From NCBI RefSeq assembly GCF_003389455.1, contig NZ_QUAC01000482.1, positions 1 to 38,129 of the forward strand: a DNA stretch of 38,129 bases. The letters run 5' to 3'. The translations under genes and the position numbers were made by a program. Source of the stretch: Streptomyces inhibens (lineage in GTDB: Bacteria; Actinomycetota; Actinomycetes; Streptomycetales; Streptomycetaceae). This document shows positions 9,225 to 16,790 of the stretch, one piece after another; position 1 is the stretch's first letter, and every line of letters begins with the position of its first letter. The notes under the pieces are model-generated. The model saw only the letters and a program-made list of their open reading frames with translations. It made no database searches and was not told where the DNA came from.

Positions 9225-10472
9225 TCAGGGAGACTGCTCCAAGGCCTCGGCCAGCACCCGCCATACCTGGGCGGCCAGGTTCATGTTGGAGTCGCGGTGG
9301 GCTTCCTCACCCAGCCGCTTTAGCCTGCTCAGTCCCTGCTCGCGATGCCCTTCCTCGATCAGCAGCAGACTTTCCAGCAATTGCAGTTGGACCCGGTCAC
9401 GGTAGCTAAGCGCGAGTCGTTCGAAGTCCAACCGGTCTAGGACGTCCCGGGCGCCCGCGACGTGCCCATCCGCGAACGCCAAGCGCGCTTGAAGCGTCAG
9501 CAGCTCTTGCTGCTGCACCGGGGTGCCGACCAGCGAGAGCGCCCTCTCGGCCTCGGCGAGGCACGCATGGGCGGGCTTTGTGAGAGTCGGGCGAGCCTGC
9601 AGATACAGGGAGGCGGCAGCGAGCCGCAGTCGGGCCCAGAGCACCAGGTCGACGCGGCTGTCCAGCGAGTCCATCGCCTGCTGTATGAAGGCGAGAGCGC
9701 CGTCGTCGTCACCCTGGCGGGATCGAACGGTCGCTGCTGCCCACAGCGCCTCGGTGCGCAGCGCATCCGAGTGGTTCGCCACCAGGGCGACCAGTTCGTC
9801 GACATGCGCGCGGGCGTCGGGTAGCCGGCCGGCCTCCGCCTCGGCCGAGACCAGCGTCAGCAGGGCCTTGCTCGTGTCGGACACGCTGACACCGGACTCT
9901 CTGGCCAACTCATAGGCGGCGACCGCGAGCTCGAGCGCCTCGGTGACGTCGCCAGTTGCCCGCAGACAGCGCGCGAGTTCGGTCCGGGAGCGGCATTGCA
10001 GCGCGGTCAGTGCCAGGCCGTCCGCGATCCGGATGGCCTCCTCCAAACTGGTCCGTTCCTCGGCGTGCTCGCCGCGGCGGCGACGGAACTGGGCCACCAG
10101 CCACAGTGCTTGCCAGCGCACCAGAGGATCGTCCCCCTGTGCGGAGGCGAGCGCGGTCACGACTGCCTCTACGGCGTCGTCGCTGTCAGTGGACACCGCG
10201 ACGCTCACCGCCTCGCTGAGGGAGCTGCTGGTGTAGGGGGAGAAGAGGGCCGATCGATCGACGCCCAGACGGCCGGCGAGGTAGGTGATGACGCGCTCCG
10301 TGGGCTGCCGGGCGCCCGATTCGAGGCGGGACAGATAGCCCGTGGAGATATCGTTGCCAGCCAGTGCCGCCTGGGAGAGCCCACGCTTCTGCCTCAGCGC
10401 TTTGAGGCGTGCACCGAAGGGCGTCTCTACTGGCATGTCATTCCCGCAATCGTACGTACTCAAGAGGTTCAT
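9225..10472 (-). CDS. XRE-family HTH regulator with TPR-like C-terminal domain (415 aa)
   Basis: Probable pathway transcription factor. Residues about 13-75 form a Cro/CI-type helix-turn-helix (GLSQAALA...STGYLSRLESGARQPTE). The remaining ~330 residues are helical repeats of TPR character (repeated ALxxAxxAxxLA patterns), the same layout as RRNPP peptide-binding regulators and several Streptomyces cluster regulators. The ATG at 10472 has AGGAGG four bases upstream. A second ATG at 10436 is where similarity to the paralogous pseudogene begins, so the true start is one of these two. It converges on the esterase gene with about 100 bp between them, where I see no clear hairpin. Its upstream region is AT-rich and full of TTGCC/GGCAA sites, consistent with autoregulation. 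A frameshifted second copy lies at 17.7-18.9 kb. Confidence 0.9.
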   Translation of the reverse strand: MNLLSTYDCGNDMPVETPFGARLKALRQKRGLSQAALAGNDISTGYLSRLESGARQPTERVITYLAGRLGVDRSALFSPYTSSSLSEAVSVAVSTDSDDAVEAVVTALASAQGDDPLVRWQALWLVAQFRRRRGEHAEERTSLEEAIRIADGLALTALQCRSRTELARCLRATGDVTEALELAVAAYELARESGVSVSDTSKALLTLVSAEAEAGRLPDARAHVDELVALVANHSDALRTEALWAAATVRSRQGDDDGALAFIQQAMDSLDSRVDLVLWARLRLAAASLYLQARPTLTKPAHACLAEAERALSLVGTPVQQQELLTLQARLAFADGHVAGARDVLDRLDFERLALSYRDRVQLQLLESLLLIEEGHREQGLSRLKRLGEEAHRDSNMNLAAQVWRVLAEALEQSP

Positions 10473-10775
10473 TGGCCCTCCTGGGGCCTACTGTCAGCCC
10501 GTTGCCTTCATTCTAAAGCAGTGTGACCAGCGACGGAACGCTCGATGCAGGAAACTTGACAAAAGTTGCCAACCCTTAGCCGGAAGGTTGGCGATTTATG
10601 ACAAAATATTGGCAATGCGCCTATAGCGCCAAGCGTCTTAGATTGATGCACGTCAACGGGTCTCGAGTGCCCGTTGCGTGCGACGCTTTCTGGTCGCAGC
10701 AGCGTTCCTCGTGATACTGCATCAGATCGCCTTTGGTGCATCATGTGTGTGCACGTCGCAGTTGTCACCGTCTTA
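10473..10775. promoter_or_regulatory. Regulator upstream region with TTGCCAA/GGTTGGC operators
   Basis: This gene-free stretch is much richer in A/T than its surroundings. It holds GTTGCC (10501-10506), TTGACA (10556-10561), TTGCCAACC (10566-10574), GGTTGGC (10586-10592) and TTGGCAA (10609-10615). GCCAACC and GGTTGGC form a 7-bp inverted repeat with an 11-nt spacer. A TATAGC at about 10621 could be a plus-strand -10 element. Any plus-strand gene it served has been replaced by the insertion sequence starting at 10776. Confidence 0.55.
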
Positions 10776-11385
10776 CTGATCGTTTCAGAATGCGGTGCGT
10801 AGTCGCCTCAAGCAGATGATGGAGCAGGCGAGTTCGAGGAGTCCTTGGTGGAGGACGGCGCGTGTCTCGTAGCGGATGCGCAGACGCTTGAACTGGTGCA
10901 GCCAGGCGAATGTACGCTCTACGACCCAGCGGGTCTTGCCCAAGCCGGAGCCGTGTGGGGCCGCCTCGTTGGGCGATCTTCGGGACGATGCCACGGGCCC
11001 ACAGGAGCCGGCGGTGCTTGCGGAAGTCGTAGCCGCGGTCAGCGAACAGGCGCTTCGGCTTGTGGCGGGGCCGGCCTCGAAGGCTCCGTATGCGCAGGAT
11101 CACGTCCAGGAAACGGGATGAGCTGGGTGACGTCGTGCCGGTTCCCGCCGGTGAGCGAGACCGCGAGCGGGCTGCCGTGGCGGTCGACGATCACATGGTG
11201 CTTGCTGCCCGGACGGCGGCGGTCGACCGGCGAAGGTCCGGTGTGAGCCCCCCTTGAGGGCCCTGACGTGCGAGCCGTCGATCGCGCAGTCATCCATCTC
11301 CAGCAGCCCGGCTTGGCGCAACTCGTCCAGCAGCAGGGCCGCGTGGAGGCTGGGCCAAACCCCTGCCTAGGTCCAGTCCGTCGCC
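10776..11385 (-). mobile_element. Truncated, frameshifted IS5-type element remnant
   Basis: The left end (CTGATCGTTTCAGAATG, preceded by TTA) is identical to that of the intact element at 11962-12848, and the sequence follows that copy for about 600 bp. Transposase pieces in different minus-strand frames include LLEMDDCAIDGSHVRALKGG, LFADRGYDF and RWVVERTFAWLHQFKRLR. The 5' part of the transposase and the right inverted repeat are missing. At least three frameshifts are present, and one A of the slippery A3G6 tract has been lost. It is dead, though its left end could still be recognised by the intact transposase. The exact right breakpoint near 11385 is approximate. Confidence 0.8.
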
Positions 11386-11703
11386 AGAATGCCGACGCGC
11401 GGCACGATCCGGCGATTCGGTGGCAGGTGCGTCCGAGGAGAAGTACACGCTCGTCGTGGAACTGTACGCATTCGCCGATCACCTGCGGGTTCCCGAGCTG
11501 CACGTCCGCGCGGGGAGTCTGCGGTCGCGACGCGTCCTTCAATCTGGAACTGATCGAGGAGGCGTGCAAGTACGCGGCCGCACGGTTGCGATGGCCCCCG
11601 CTTCAGGTCTCAACCTGCCGACTGGCAGTGCCGCTCGCCGTAGTGTCCACCGAAGGGGAGGGTGGCAGCCTTAGCAAGGGATGGTCGCACGCGGAGAGCA
11701 TCT
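11386..11703. other. Unassigned spacer between IS remnant and MITE
   Basis: About 320 bp with coding-like composition but no open frame I can recognise. Fragments such as SGTDRGG read in several frames, and nothing has a ribosome site plus a continuous protein. It is probably debris of a gene disrupted by the neighbouring elements. No hairpin or operator repeat was seen. Confidence 0.4.
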
Positions 11704-11924
11704 AAGGGCTGTCCCGTAATCCCTGGTGGATCAGCGCGCGGCGTCAGATGCACTGCACTCGCTGTGCTCGCTCCGTCTCGGCTCTTGCCTTCGTGCCTTG
11801 GATGCCGAGCTGCATCGCAAGGCGGAGGGACGTCCGGATACTGGGTGTATCCGGATGTTCCGACAACGCGGCGAGGTGCCGTAGCTGTCGTCGTGCGCCC
11901 GCCAGGGATTACGGGACAGCCCTT
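11704..11924. mobile_element. 221-bp MITE with 23-bp perfect terminal inverted repeats
   Basis: Both ends are perfect 23-bp inverted repeats (11704-11726 and 11902-11924) beginning AAGGGCTGTCCCGTAA. The first 16 bases are identical to the ends of the larger IS at 16791-17659. The interior (about 175 bp) encodes no protein. A TA dinucleotide overlaps each outer edge (11703-11704, 11924-11925), compatible with a TA target duplication. The element is therefore a non-autonomous derivative likely mobilised in trans by the transposase type found at 16.8-17.6 kb. Confidence 0.8.
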
Positions 11925-11970
11925 AGGCGGGCTAACCGGGTTCGGCGGAGGCGTCGTCTTACTGATCGTT

Positions 11971-12779
11971 TCAGAATGCGGTGCGTAGTCGTCTCAAGCA
12001 GATGATGCTGCAGGCGAGTTCGAGGAGTCCTTGGTGGAGGTCGGCGCGTATCTCGTAGCGGATGCGGAGGCGTTTGAACTGGTGGAGCCAGGCGAATGTG
12101 CGCTCCACCACCCACCGCGTCTTGCCGAGTCCGGAGCCATGCGGGGTGCCGCGGCGGGCGATCTTCGGTGTGATGCCGCGCTTGCGGATCAAACGCCGGT
12201 ACTTGTCGAAGTCGTAGCCGCGATCCGCGAACAAGCGCCGGGGACGGTGGCGGGGACATCCTCGCAGTCCGCGGATGCGGGGTATCGCGTCCAGCAGTGG
12301 CATCAGCTGGGTGACGTCGTGCCGGTTGCCGCCGGTCAGTGAGACGGCGAGCGGGGTGCCGTGCCGGTCGACGATCAGGTGGTGCTTGCTGCCCGGCCTG
12401 CTCCGGTCGACTGGCGAAGGCCCGGTGTGAGCCCCCCTTTGAGGGCTCTGACGTGCGAGCCGTCCACTGCCGCGTCGTCCATCTCCAACAGACCGGACCT
12501 GCGGAGTTCGACGAGCAGCGTCTGGTGTAGGCGGGGCCATACGCCGGCCTCGGTCCAGTCCCGCAAGCGGCGCCAGCAGGTCACCCCGCTGCAGCCGATC
12601 CGCTCGGCCGGGACATCTCGCCAGCTCACCCCTTTACGCAGCACGTAGACGATGCCGGCCAAGGCAACGCGGTCGTCCACCGGCAACCTGCCGGGGAAGC
12701 GGTGCCGCCGCGGCGGACGGGCCGGGAGCAGCGGGGCTATCCGCTCCCACAGATCATCAGGAACAAGATCGTCTAACAC
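11971..12779 (-). CDS. IS5/IS427-type transposase, orfA-orfB by -1 frameshift
   Basis: DDE transposase of the intact IS. orfA starts at a GTG (12779, MLDDLVPDDLWERIAP) and runs to 12375. It includes the first acidic residue in LLEMDDAAVDGSHVRA. orfB covers about 12437 to 11971 in the -1 frame and holds the second aspartate in LFADRGYDF and the glutamate in RWVVERTFAWLH. It ends with RRLRTAF and a stop lying inside the terminal repeat. The frames overlap at AAAGGGGGG (complement of 12432-12440), where a -1 slip would give one protein of about 270 residues, the usual IS427-group size. The catalytic DDE set is intact. An apparent upstream extension of orfA (to 12809) begins with a TTG and is less likely. 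Confidence 0.85.
12432..12440 (-). promoter_or_regulatory. Programmed -1 frameshift site in the transposase
   Basis: On the coding (minus) strand the tract is AAAGGGGGG. Reading GGG and then slipping one base back moves the ribosome from ...ALKGG to ...RGAHTGPSP, i.e. from orfA into orfB. Homopolymeric slippery tracts of this kind are the known device in IS5/IS427-group elements. The truncated neighbour copy has AAGGGGGG at the same place. Confidence 0.7.
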
Positions 12780-12851
12780 CCCGCAGACCCTGCCCGACGC
12801 CGCCCTCAACCACCAACCGCCACAACGAACTCATTCTGAAACGATCAGTTA

Positions 12852-13219
12852 GCCACGGCACTATGAGCCTCGACGACCGTGTCATCGCCAAGGCGCGTAC
12901 GCGGAGGAGAACCAGCTGATGGAGAACACTTGAGATGGTGGTGGTTCGCGGCACCTTGCCTACACCGAGGGCGACTTGGACCGGGTACGAGAACTGTGCA
13001 CTGAGGCCGAGCCACGGGGTATCTGGTCGGCGAATAAATGATTGCAGCGCACGTGTGACCTCGCGAAACTGCTCACGGTACCAACGTCGAACTCGCGGCC
13101 GAGATATGACGCAGCGTCGTGGAGAACTCGTGGCATTGAGCGAGGGCCACCAATGTTGTGTCATGCTCCGGGGAACGAAAGCGCCAGAATTCAGGCGTCA
13201 CTGAGGTGGTCGGTACGCT
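12852..13219. other. Gene-free spacer with decayed coding fragments
   Basis: The 368 bp right of the intact IS contain no gene I can support. A short plus-strand stretch near 12970-13040 reads GDLDRVRELCTEAEPRGIW and stops, which looks like the tail of a broken protein rather than a gene. No operator repeat or terminator hairpin was recognised. Confidence 0.4.
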
Positions 13220-13225
13220 GTGACA

Positions 13226-14110
13226 ATGGAATCAGTGCAGGTGAGGCTGGCGCGTGAGGAAGATCTTCCGTTGGCGGAGCGCGCCTCGGCGGCGCTCTTC
13301 TTCGAGGCGGATCGCCGCAGTAGAAGGGTCTGCGAACCAGATATCGAGCCTCGTTCGGAAACCGCTTCGAAACAGTGGATCGAGCGTATGCGCTACTACC
13401 TCCAGGTTGATCCGGGTGGATGCTGGGTCGCGGTCGATGAGGGCGGGGACATCGTCGGATTCGCCATGTCGCAGAACCGTGGGCGCGCCTGGTATCTGGC
13501 TACGTACGGCGTGGTGACGCGCAGTCAGGGTCGTGGGGTCGGTAAGCGCCTGATGGACGAGGTGCTGGCGCACGCTGGTGGTCGTCCGGGATTGTTCTCG
13601 TCCACGGTGCATCCGGGTGCGACTCGCCGCTATCGGATGGCTGGCTTCACACTTTATCCCCAGCTACGCATGGTAGGCACGGTCGCCCGGTCAACGCTCC
13701 CCGTGGTTAAGGGGCTTCGAGAGGGTCGGTCAGACGATTTCGCCTGGATGGATCGGCTGGACGAGCAACTGCGCGGTGCGGGCCACGGACCTGACCACGG
13801 GTACATGCTCGACCGCCTGCGCCTGGTCGTGTCCGACGACCTCAGTCGACCTGGGTACGTATACATCGACGAGGAACAGGGGCGAGGAGTCCTGCTGGCT
13901 GCAGCGGAGCCGCCGACCGCGCAGAACCTGCTTTGGGAAGCCCTGGCCTCCTCCCGCGGCGACACTCTCGTCAACTGCATCACGACTGCCAACCACTGGG
14001 CGGTGGACGTCGGGCTGGCCGCCCGGCTGGACATTGGGCAGGAGGGATATCTCGCGCTCCGGGGCATGAACGAACCGGCTCCCTATCTCGCCAGCGGTCA
14101 CTTCCTCTGA
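13226..14110 (+). CDS. GNAT-family N-acetyltransferase (about 294 aa)
   Basis: Cytosolic acetyl-CoA-dependent N-acetyltransferase. The acetyl-CoA pyrophosphate-binding motif is SQGRGVGKRL (about residues 97-106), preceded by the beta strand YLATYGVVTR. The protein is about twice a single GNAT domain. The second half (DDLSRPGYVYIDEEQGRGVLLAAAEP...) looks like a degenerate second GNAT fold, as in two-domain aminoglycoside or mycothiol acetyltransferase relatives. GTG at 13220 (GAGGTGG ten bases upstream) and ATG at 13226 are both possible starts. It stands alone between IS debris and its own hairpin terminator. Self-resistance by acetylating a free amine of the product, or a tailoring step, would both fit; neither is shown. 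Confidence 0.85.
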   Translation: MESVQVRLAREEDLPLAERASAALFFEADRRSRRVCEPDIEPRSETASKQWIERMRYYLQVDPGGCWVAVDEGGDIVGFAMSQNRGRAWYLATYGVVTRSQGRGVGKRLMDEVLAHAGGRPGLFSSTVHPGATRRYRMAGFTLYPQLRMVGTVARSTLPVVKGLREGRSDDFAWMDRLDEQLRGAGHGPDHGYMLDRLRLVVSDDLSRPGYVYIDEEQGRGVLLAAAEPPTAQNLLWEALASSRGDTLVNCITTANHWAVDVGLAARLDIGQEGYLALRGMNEPAPYLASGHFL

Positions 14111-14133
14111 CCGGAAAAAAGACGGAGGATGCG

Positions 14134-14163
14134 GCGCGTCTGGCCCACTTCGGCCAGACGCGC
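14134..14163 (+). terminator. Perfect 12-bp hairpin after the GNAT gene
   Basis: GCGCGTCTGGCC (14134-14145), a 6-nt loop, then GGCCAGACGCGC (14152-14163), 23 bases after the stop codon. It is a strong GC-rich stem without a T-tract and separates the acetyltransferase from the TauD promoter. Confidence 0.8.
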
Positions 14164-14206
14164 CCGTGGTGTGTAAGGAGCCGCCAAGCGCGACATCGCC
14201 AAAACG

Positions 14207-14232
14207 TTGCCAAGCTAGGCACAAGCTGGCAA
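14207..14232. promoter_or_regulatory. TTGCCAAGC...GCTGGCAA operator upstream of the TauD gene
   Basis: TTGCCAAGC (14207-14215) and GCTGGCAA (14225-14232) form an imperfect inverted repeat about 90 bases before the dioxygenase start. It matches the repeats seen at 3.13, 10.57, 16.5, 19.07 and 19.6 kb. Two further GCCAA copies lie just upstream (14183-14187 and 14198-14202). Confidence 0.55.
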
Positions 14233-14320
14233 CATCGGCTGTGTTCCGGGGTGTACATGGTGACGAGCCGTCAATGAGGGCGGATCGGCATCCCCACATA
14301 GCCCAGAAAGGTCCGAACCC

Positions 14321-15241
14321 ATGACTGATGTCATGACTGCCGGCCGTGGTACCAGGGTCGGGGTGAGGCAACTCGCGGGAAACATCGGCGCCGAAATCAC
14401 CGGCGTGGATGCTGCGACTTCGCTGAGTGACTCGGTGGCTGCCGAAGTCAGGCAGGCACTCCTCACTCACAAGGTGATCTTCCTGCGCGACCAGCAGCTC
14501 GACTACGACCAACTCGTCGCCTTTGGCCGCCTTTTCGGTGACCTGACGCTCGGGCATCCGATCTACGGCGGCCCTGAGGGCCGGCCGCTACTGCGCGAGA
14601 TGGACTCCCGGGGCGAGGGGACGCGGGCCAACCACTGGCACGCCGATTTCACCTACATGGAGAACCCGCCCGCCATCGCCATCTTGCACAACGTGGTCTG
14701 CCCCCCCTTGGGCGGCGACACCATGTGGGCCAACATGGCGGCAGCCTACCGGGATTTGCCGCCCGGCCTGCGAGAGCTCGCGGACGGCCTGCGGGTCGTC
14801 CACTGCAACGACTCGGACTTCACCGACGCCACCTACGACGGCGATACACGCACCAACTACCTGAAAAATGTCTTCAGTGCCGAACACCCGGCGGTCCGGG
14901 TGCACCCGGAGACCGGCGAACGCTCCCTGCTGCTTGGCGGCTTCGTCCGCGGCGTCAACGGCTACAGCCCACAGGCCGGCCGAGACCTGATCCGGGTCCT
15001 GCTTGAGTACGCCACGAAGCCCGAGTACACCGTCCGGTGGAAGTGGCAGGCGGGCGACCTCGTCCTATGGGACAACCGGTCCACGCTGCACTACGCGATT
15101 CACGACTACGGTGACCAGCATCGCCGCGGCGAACGGGTAACTGTTGCCGGGACCACCACGGTCGGTGTCGATGGCCGGCCCGGCTGTGTCCTACGCGGCA
15201 GCACTGCGGAGTTCACCAACGGAGGCAGCGGATACATGTGA
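14321..15241 (+). CDS. TauD/TfdA-family Fe(II)/2-oxoglutarate dioxygenase (306 aa)
   Basis: Non-heme iron dioxygenase that hydroxylates, desaturates or cleaves a small substrate with 2-oxoglutarate and oxygen. The iron-binding HxD is H107-A-D109 in NHWHADF. The distal histidine is in WDNRSTLHYAIHDY, and the 2-oxoglutarate arginine is in the following HRRGERV. The N-terminal GAEITGVD and IFLRDQQLD blocks are typical of the family. Length is normal. The start at 14321 has AAAGG upstream; a second in-frame ATG at 14333 is possible. The gene is monocistronic, with an inverted TTGCC repeat before it and a 13-bp hairpin after it. Hydroxylation of an amino-acid precursor or of the assembled product is the likely role; the substrate cannot be read. 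Confidence 0.93.
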   Translation: MTDVMTAGRGTRVGVRQLAGNIGAEITGVDAATSLSDSVAAEVRQALLTHKVIFLRDQQLDYDQLVAFGRLFGDLTLGHPIYGGPEGRPLLREMDSRGEGTRANHWHADFTYMENPPAIAILHNVVCPPLGGDTMWANMAAAYRDLPPGLRELADGLRVVHCNDSDFTDATYDGDTRTNYLKNVFSAEHPAVRVHPETGERSLLLGGFVRGVNGYSPQAGRDLIRVLLEYATKPEYTVRWKWQAGDLVLWDNRSTLHYAIHDYGDQHRRGERVTVAGTTTVGVDGRPGCVLRGSTAEFTNGGSGYM

Positions 15242-15279
15242 CGGCCCGTCCCAACCAGGGGCAGAGCGGGCCGCAGCTA

Positions 15280-15318
15280 CCGCCCCGGGCCCGGAAAGCC
15301 TCATTGGGCCCGGGGCGG
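15280..15318 (+). terminator. Perfect 13-bp hairpin after the TauD gene
   Basis: CCGCCCCGGGCCC (15280-15292), a 13-nt loop, then GGGCCCGGGGCGG (15306-15318), 38 bases after the stop codon. Very stable stem, no T-tract. Confidence 0.8.
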
Positions 15319-16125
15319 ACACCGGTCGCGGCACCGTACTGCGGGACCGTGCCTTGCACACGGCGCTGGCCAGTGAACTAATAAAAGAACGAGGAAGAAG
15401 GGCCTGCCGCGGAGACATCAAGCCCTCGAGGATCCTCATCGTGGGCCTCGACCGCTGTGAGCCTGCGCCTGCTTCGGCTCGGAGAGCACCCGGCGCCCGA
15501 GACTGTCACTGCGATTCGCCAGCGATTAGCAACTGAGGAAGCCCTCAGTTGCACAGTCGGATTGGACGGGACGGCAAGACCAGTCCTGCCAACAGCACAG
15601 AGAGGCGCAGGTTGGCGAGCACTCTGCTCGTGGAGAACCACGGTGGGAGGTCGTCCAGGCTGCAGTATGGCGGCGGAATCGGGACAGTGCTTCAGTGACT
15701 ACGTGCAGCTTAATGGGTATCAGGGCGCACGTGAGGGTGTGCTTCTCTGAAAATTTTCTCCGCGAGGGTGGCCACTTTCCGCAGTACAGATATCATGCGA
15801 TATCCGGGCAGCTGAAGTGGTGATCTGCGCTTTCGCGCTGATGGCTTGGAGGGGCGACGGCCGTCAAATGCGGTAGCGGATCAATCATTACCTGATCGCG
15901 CCACACCTCATTCAAAGACCGAACTAAAAGGAAGTCACGCACGGTCATCCCGAAACGCTGACCAGGTCCTGGCGGTGGGGAAGGGGCGGAAGTCTCGGCT
16001 ATGGACAGTGCATCGTGGTCACGCGTGCCAGCCACACCTTCAAGGTCGAGGTATCTCGCTTCCGCAGCGGAAGTAGCGTGAACGTCAGTGTTTGCCTAAT
16101 TGAACGGAGTGAACTCCGTATTGAG
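15319..16125. other. About 800 bp without a supportable gene
   Basis: Base composition drops toward the right end and no frame shows a recognisable domain. A plus-strand frame at 15457-15750 (GTG start) is crossed by a perfect hairpin at 15529-15552 and has no ribosome site, so I do not call it. Short palindromes (GATATC twice around 15790-15803) are present. Probably decayed DNA. Confidence 0.4.
15529..15552. terminator. Perfect 10-bp stem with tetraloop
   Basis: GCAACTGAGG (15529-15538), loop AAGC, CCTCAGTTGC (15543-15552). It could be an orphan terminator or the hairpin of a lost element. No gene end lies close by on either strand. Confidence 0.4.
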
Positions 16126-16441
16126 TCACATGCGTTGGACCGATGCCATCTGCTTGATGAGGTTGACGACAGCTGTGCCACAGCCTCTATATCGGAGCCG
16201 TCGAAAACGATGACTTTACGACCGCTGGCTACAGCGAAGCGCCCAGGGCGTCGTCGCAGCCAGCGGTCAGGGTGCAGCATCTGTGGCCAGAAGATCAGCT
16301 GATGCGGACCCCGTCAGGGGACTTAACGTGCGGCCAGTCGATATCGTCGGGCCCAGTCTGTTTCTCCGACGCTACCTGATGGGCCAGAAATTCCTCTGCA
16401 GAGCCCTGCCAGCTTATCAGCGAGGTTATGCGTGGCTCCAT
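16126..16441 (-). pseudogene. Decayed minus-strand gene of unknown function; intact 48-aa 5' part
   Basis: An ATG at 16441 (GGGGGA four bases upstream) opens a 48-codon frame ending at 16295, with coding-like content such as SAEEFLAHQVASEKQTGPDD. Beyond the stop, an adjacent frame continues with LIFWPQMLHPDRWLRRRPGR and VASGRKVIVFDGSDIEA, and a third with VVNLIKQMASVQRM to a stop at 16126. Reading through two single-base shifts would give one protein of about 105 residues. I do not recognise the family. It may be a degraded gene, or only the 48-codon frame may be real. Confidence 0.4.
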
Positions 16442-16514
16442 AAATCCCCCAAGGATGAGTAGTTAGCCGTTAGGGCGCGGCGCGCCTTTAGTGCGCTTGG
16501 AACATAACGCACGC

Positions 16515-16572
16515 GGGCAAACACTTGCCAGCGTGCCCTGCCAACCTGCACAAGCCAATGCAATTAATTGCC
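16515..16572. promoter_or_regulatory. TTGCC/GGCAA cluster upstream of a 15-codon ORF
   Basis: GGGCAA (16515-16520), TTGCCA (16525-16530), CTGCCAACC (16539-16547) and TTGCC (16568-16572) lie within 60 bases, ending about 45 bases before the small ORF at 16617. Another TTGCCA follows it at 16690-16695. Same half-sites as at the other operators in this window. Confidence 0.5.
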
Positions 16573-16616
16573 GGTCCTGCCTAATGAAGAGACCAGGAAT
16601 CAGAGGGAGGAGAGTC

Positions 16617-16664
16617 ATGCCGAAAGGCACCGAGATCTTGTTCCCTGTATTCCGAGTGCTATGA
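16617..16664 (+). CDS. Possible 15-residue peptide gene (MPKGTEILFPVFRVL)
   Basis: A 15-codon frame starts at an ATG with an almost perfect ribosome site (GGGAGGAGAG, ending about 2-6 bases before it) and stops with TGA at 16662. It is preceded by the TTGCC/GGCAA operator cluster and followed 45 bases later by a strong hairpin, so promoter region, ORF and terminator make a self-contained unit of about 230 bp. The C-terminal half (ILFPVFRVL) is hydrophobic, as in short signalling peptides of Gram-positive RRNPP systems, but there is no secretion signal. Alternatives are a leader peptide, a remnant of a longer gene, or chance. The conserved layout and the intact XRE/TPR regulator nearby are the reasons to list it. 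Confidence 0.4.
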   Translation: MPKGTEILFPVFRVL

Positions 16665-16709
16665 GTCATCTAAACACGGTCGGGCTTCGTTGCCAGACTG
16701 GGGCGGTAT

Positions 16710-16747
16710 GGCCCCCGGCCCGGCAGGAATGTCGGATGCCGGGGGCC
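16710..16747 (+). terminator. 10-bp GC hairpin after the 15-codon ORF
   Basis: GGCCCCCGGC (16710-16719), an 18-nt loop, then GCCGGGGGCC (16738-16747). Perfect stem, about 45 bases downstream of the small ORF stop and 43 bases before the IS left end. Confidence 0.7.
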
Positions 16748-16790
16748 GTTGCTACGGCACGGAAGGCAAGTGGCTCCTGGCCCAGGTCCT

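Larger units (their letters stand above)
11962..12848 (-). mobile_element. Intact IS5-type insertion sequence (887 bp)
   Basis: Terminal inverted repeats are a perfect 17 bp: CTGATCGTTTCAGAATG at 11962-11978 and its complement at 12832-12848. The element is flanked by TTA on both sides (11959-11961 and 12849-12851), a 3-bp target duplication as known for the IS427 group of the IS5 family. Two overlapping transposase frames on the minus strand are joined by an A3G6 slippery tract. All structural requirements for activity appear present. Confidence 0.88.

Noticed and set aside
15457..15750. 97-codon plus-strand frame with GTG start
   Set aside because: No ribosome site, crossed by a perfect hairpin, and no family resemblance.
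15999..16280. 93-codon minus-strand frame taken as a gene by itself
   Set aside because: Only its first part is coding-like, and it fits better as the middle of the frameshifted relic at 16126-16441.
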